64,000 nucleotides of DNA, from the NCBI GenBank assembly GCA_002389665.1, contig DGNO01000001.1, positions 1 through 64,000 of the forward strand, read 5' to 3'. The notes under the pieces were generated by a model. It had not been told where the DNA came from and searched no databases. It worked only from the letters and a program-made list of their open reading frames with translations. Shown piece after piece: positions 62,809-64,000 of this stretch. How positions within the stretch are numbered: the stretch's first letter is position 1; every line of letters begins with the position of its first letter. Made by a program: the position numbers and the translations under genes. Source of the DNA: Rhodobiaceae bacterium UBA4490 (GTDB lineage: Bacteria > Pseudomonadota > Alphaproteobacteria > Parvibaculales > Parvibaculaceae).

Positions 62809-63858
62809 TTAGCAGCAACCGCCGCCGCTTTTCGGCGCGGGCGGGCAGCATTCACTTGCTTCCGGCTCGCCGACGATCAGCATGTCGGCATAGGCGCCGG
62901 TGCGCAGCACCGCCGCGTCCATGCCGGACACCGTGACGCGTTCACCGCGGCGGAAGATACGGCCTTCATCATCGGCAACTTCCGCCCAGGGTCCGGCATA
63001 AAGCGCCACGGCTTCTTTCTGCGCGGCGGCATCGGCGGAGGGTTTGTAAGCGAGGACGGTGACGGAGCGGTACTCGATCCCTTCCACCACTTGCCAGGGC
63101 GCATGGTCGAACTTGTCGAAAGCCGCGCCCACAAAGCCTGCATCGGCCAGTGCGTCGATGAAGCCGAGCTCGGTCAGTGCGCCGGAGATGCAGCCGCTCC
63201 AAAGCGTTGCATCGTTTTTCAGATGCTCCGGGCTTTCCACATCCGAGACGATGTCGGAAACGGCGATGCGCCCGCCCGGCTTCAGCACACGGAACATTTC
63301 GCGGAAGAGCTGCGGCTTTTCATGGTCGGGCACGAGATTGAGCACGCAGTTGGAGACGATTACATCGACGCTGTTATCGGCAACGAGCGGGGCGGTGCGG
63401 CGCAGCTCCGCCTGTTTGTCGGCGAGCTTCTTGTAATCGGCAGCGGATTTAACCGGATGGCTTTCCAGCCACTGGCCCAGCGCATCGAGATCGGTCGCCA
63501 GATCCTGGATATAACCGTGGCGGAAATCGACATTGTCATAGCCGATCTTCTCGGCGACGAGCGGCTGGCTGCGCTTGGCAAGTTCCAGCATCTCATCCGT
63601 CATATCGACGCCGATGACGCGGCCCTTGGGCCCGACGATCTGCGAGGCGATGAAGCAGATCTTGCCACCGCCCGCGCCGAGATCGAGCACGGTTTCGCCT
63701 TCGCGCACATAGCGGGAGGGATCGCCGCAGCCATAGTCGCGCTCCAGCACTTCTTCCGGAATGACTTTCAGATAGCGAGGGTCGTAATCCACCGGGCAGC
63801 AAAGGGCTTCCTCAAGGGCTTCGGCGGCGGCGCCGTAGCGCTGTTTCACGGCTTCCAT
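62809..63858 (-). CDS. arsM: Arsenite S-adenosylmethionine methyltransferase
   Basis: 349 residues. Converts As(III) to methylated forms. SAM motif [17 protein letters not shown] near 57-73; As(III)-binding cysteines at Cys44 (DYGCGDP), Cys171 ([11 protein letters not shown]) and Cys223 (WSGCISGAL), the three positions known in characterised ArsM; and a Cys-rich tail [14 protein letters not shown]. An insertion near 120-160 ([19 protein letters not shown]) is specific to this subgroup. ATG 63858 follows GGAGACC. It is divergent from the window end, where an AT-rich palindrome and a probable regulator start lie. Confidence 0.85.
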   Translation of the reverse strand: MEAVKQRYGAAAEALEEALCCPVDYDPRYLKVIPEEVLERDYGCGDPSRYVREGETVLDLGAGGGKICFIASQIVGPKGRVIGVDMTDEMLELAKRSQPLVAEKIGYDNVDFRHGYIQDLATDLDALGQWLESHPVKSAADYKKLADKQAELRRTAPLVADNSVDVIVSNCVLNLVPDHEKPQLFREMFRVLKPGGRIAVSDIVSDVESPEHLKNDATLWSGCISGALTELGFIDALADAGFVGAAFDKFDHAPWQVVEGIEYRSVTVLAYKPSADAAAQKEAVALYAGPWAEVADDEGRIFRRGERVTVSGMDAAVLRTGAYADMLIVGEPEASECCPPAPKSGGGCC

Positions 63859-63946
63859 ATCGGTCTCCAGGGTGAAGAAATTTCCCGCAGAATAGTCGGG
63901 AAAAGCGGGCTTTACTCTAACATTTCCGTGAGACGCCGTGTTGACA

Positions 63947-63974
63947 TATTATTTAACGTATGCGTTAAATAATA
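63947..63974. promoter_or_regulatory. 28-bp perfect palindrome, probable ArsR-type operator
   Basis: Arms of 12 bp (TATTATTTAACG and CGTTAAATAATA) with a TATG spacer, 89 bp before the arsM start, next to a TTGACA box at 63941-63946. The plus strand ends with an ATGACGATG (63992-64000) that may be the start of a divergent arsR-like gene. Confidence 0.7.
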
Positions 63975-64000
63975 ACGATATAGAAAATGGAATGACGATG

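Noticed and set aside
62713-63972. 419-codon plus-strand frame opposite arsM
   Set aside because: ArsM on the minus strand has the three As-binding cysteines and a SAM motif. The plus frame has none.

Overview
The window reads as about 64 kb of chromosome from a GC-rich, aerobic alphaproteobacterium. I base this on protein family make-up, two near-perfect Irr-type (ICE) iron/haem boxes, a Gram-negative (GN) sortase, class II DAHP synthase, MocR and PaiB regulators, and several acyl-CoA dehydrogenases and crotonases. A Hyphomicrobiales or Parvibaculum-like heterotroph fits best, but there is no rRNA to settle it. No transposase, prophage or CRISPR array is present. There is one tRNA (Val, CAC).

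Layout. 0-5.6 kb: 5' part of a phosphohexomutase gene, a membrane-anchored aspartic protease, uroporphyrinogen-III methyltransferase, DUF1289, then divergent cobS and cobT homologues that have both lost key acidic catalytic residues, and a LysR regulator. 5.6-17 kb: acyl-CoA catabolism (two crotonases, a large/small acyl-CoA dehydrogenase pair, a third dehydrogenase, a monooxygenase-fold protein, an SDR), interrupted by a Pmp3-like protein, a sensor kinase and a binding-protein/permease fusion for quaternary amines. 17-31 kb: nucleoside and sugar transporters, GST, LLM flavoprotein, thioesterase, another acyl-CoA dehydrogenase, a UDG-fold protein, a lipoprotein hydrolase, a large patatin, tRNA-Val, a DUF3047 protein with a CXXCH motif, gph and a GNAT.

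32.3-34.5 kb is the clearest accessory island: AT-rich, with three tightly coupled minus-strand genes of unknown function (a TIGR04255-like protein and two orphans) inserted beside uvrB. 34.5-50 kb: uvrB, a DMT exporter, several small proteins including two tiny paralogous membrane proteins missed by length cut-offs, a TetR regulator, a sortase with its dedicated VIT-VWA substrate, a MocR regulator divergent from a flavin-binding gene cluster, aspartate aminotransferase, and a two-TM protein resembling phage abortive-infection proteins.

50-64 kb is dominated by redox and stress defence: M48 lipoprotein protease, Dps, MsrP, thioredoxin reductase, 2-Cys peroxiredoxin, glutathione reductase and ArsM. 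ICE-like boxes lie before dps and the peroxiredoxin gene, and a 28-bp palindrome before arsM. Housekeeping genes (gabD, rpiA, DAHP synthase) fill the rest. The best candidates for undescribed biology are the three-gene island, the co-degenerate CobS/CobT pair, the CXXCH-DUF3047 protein and the GN sortase locus.
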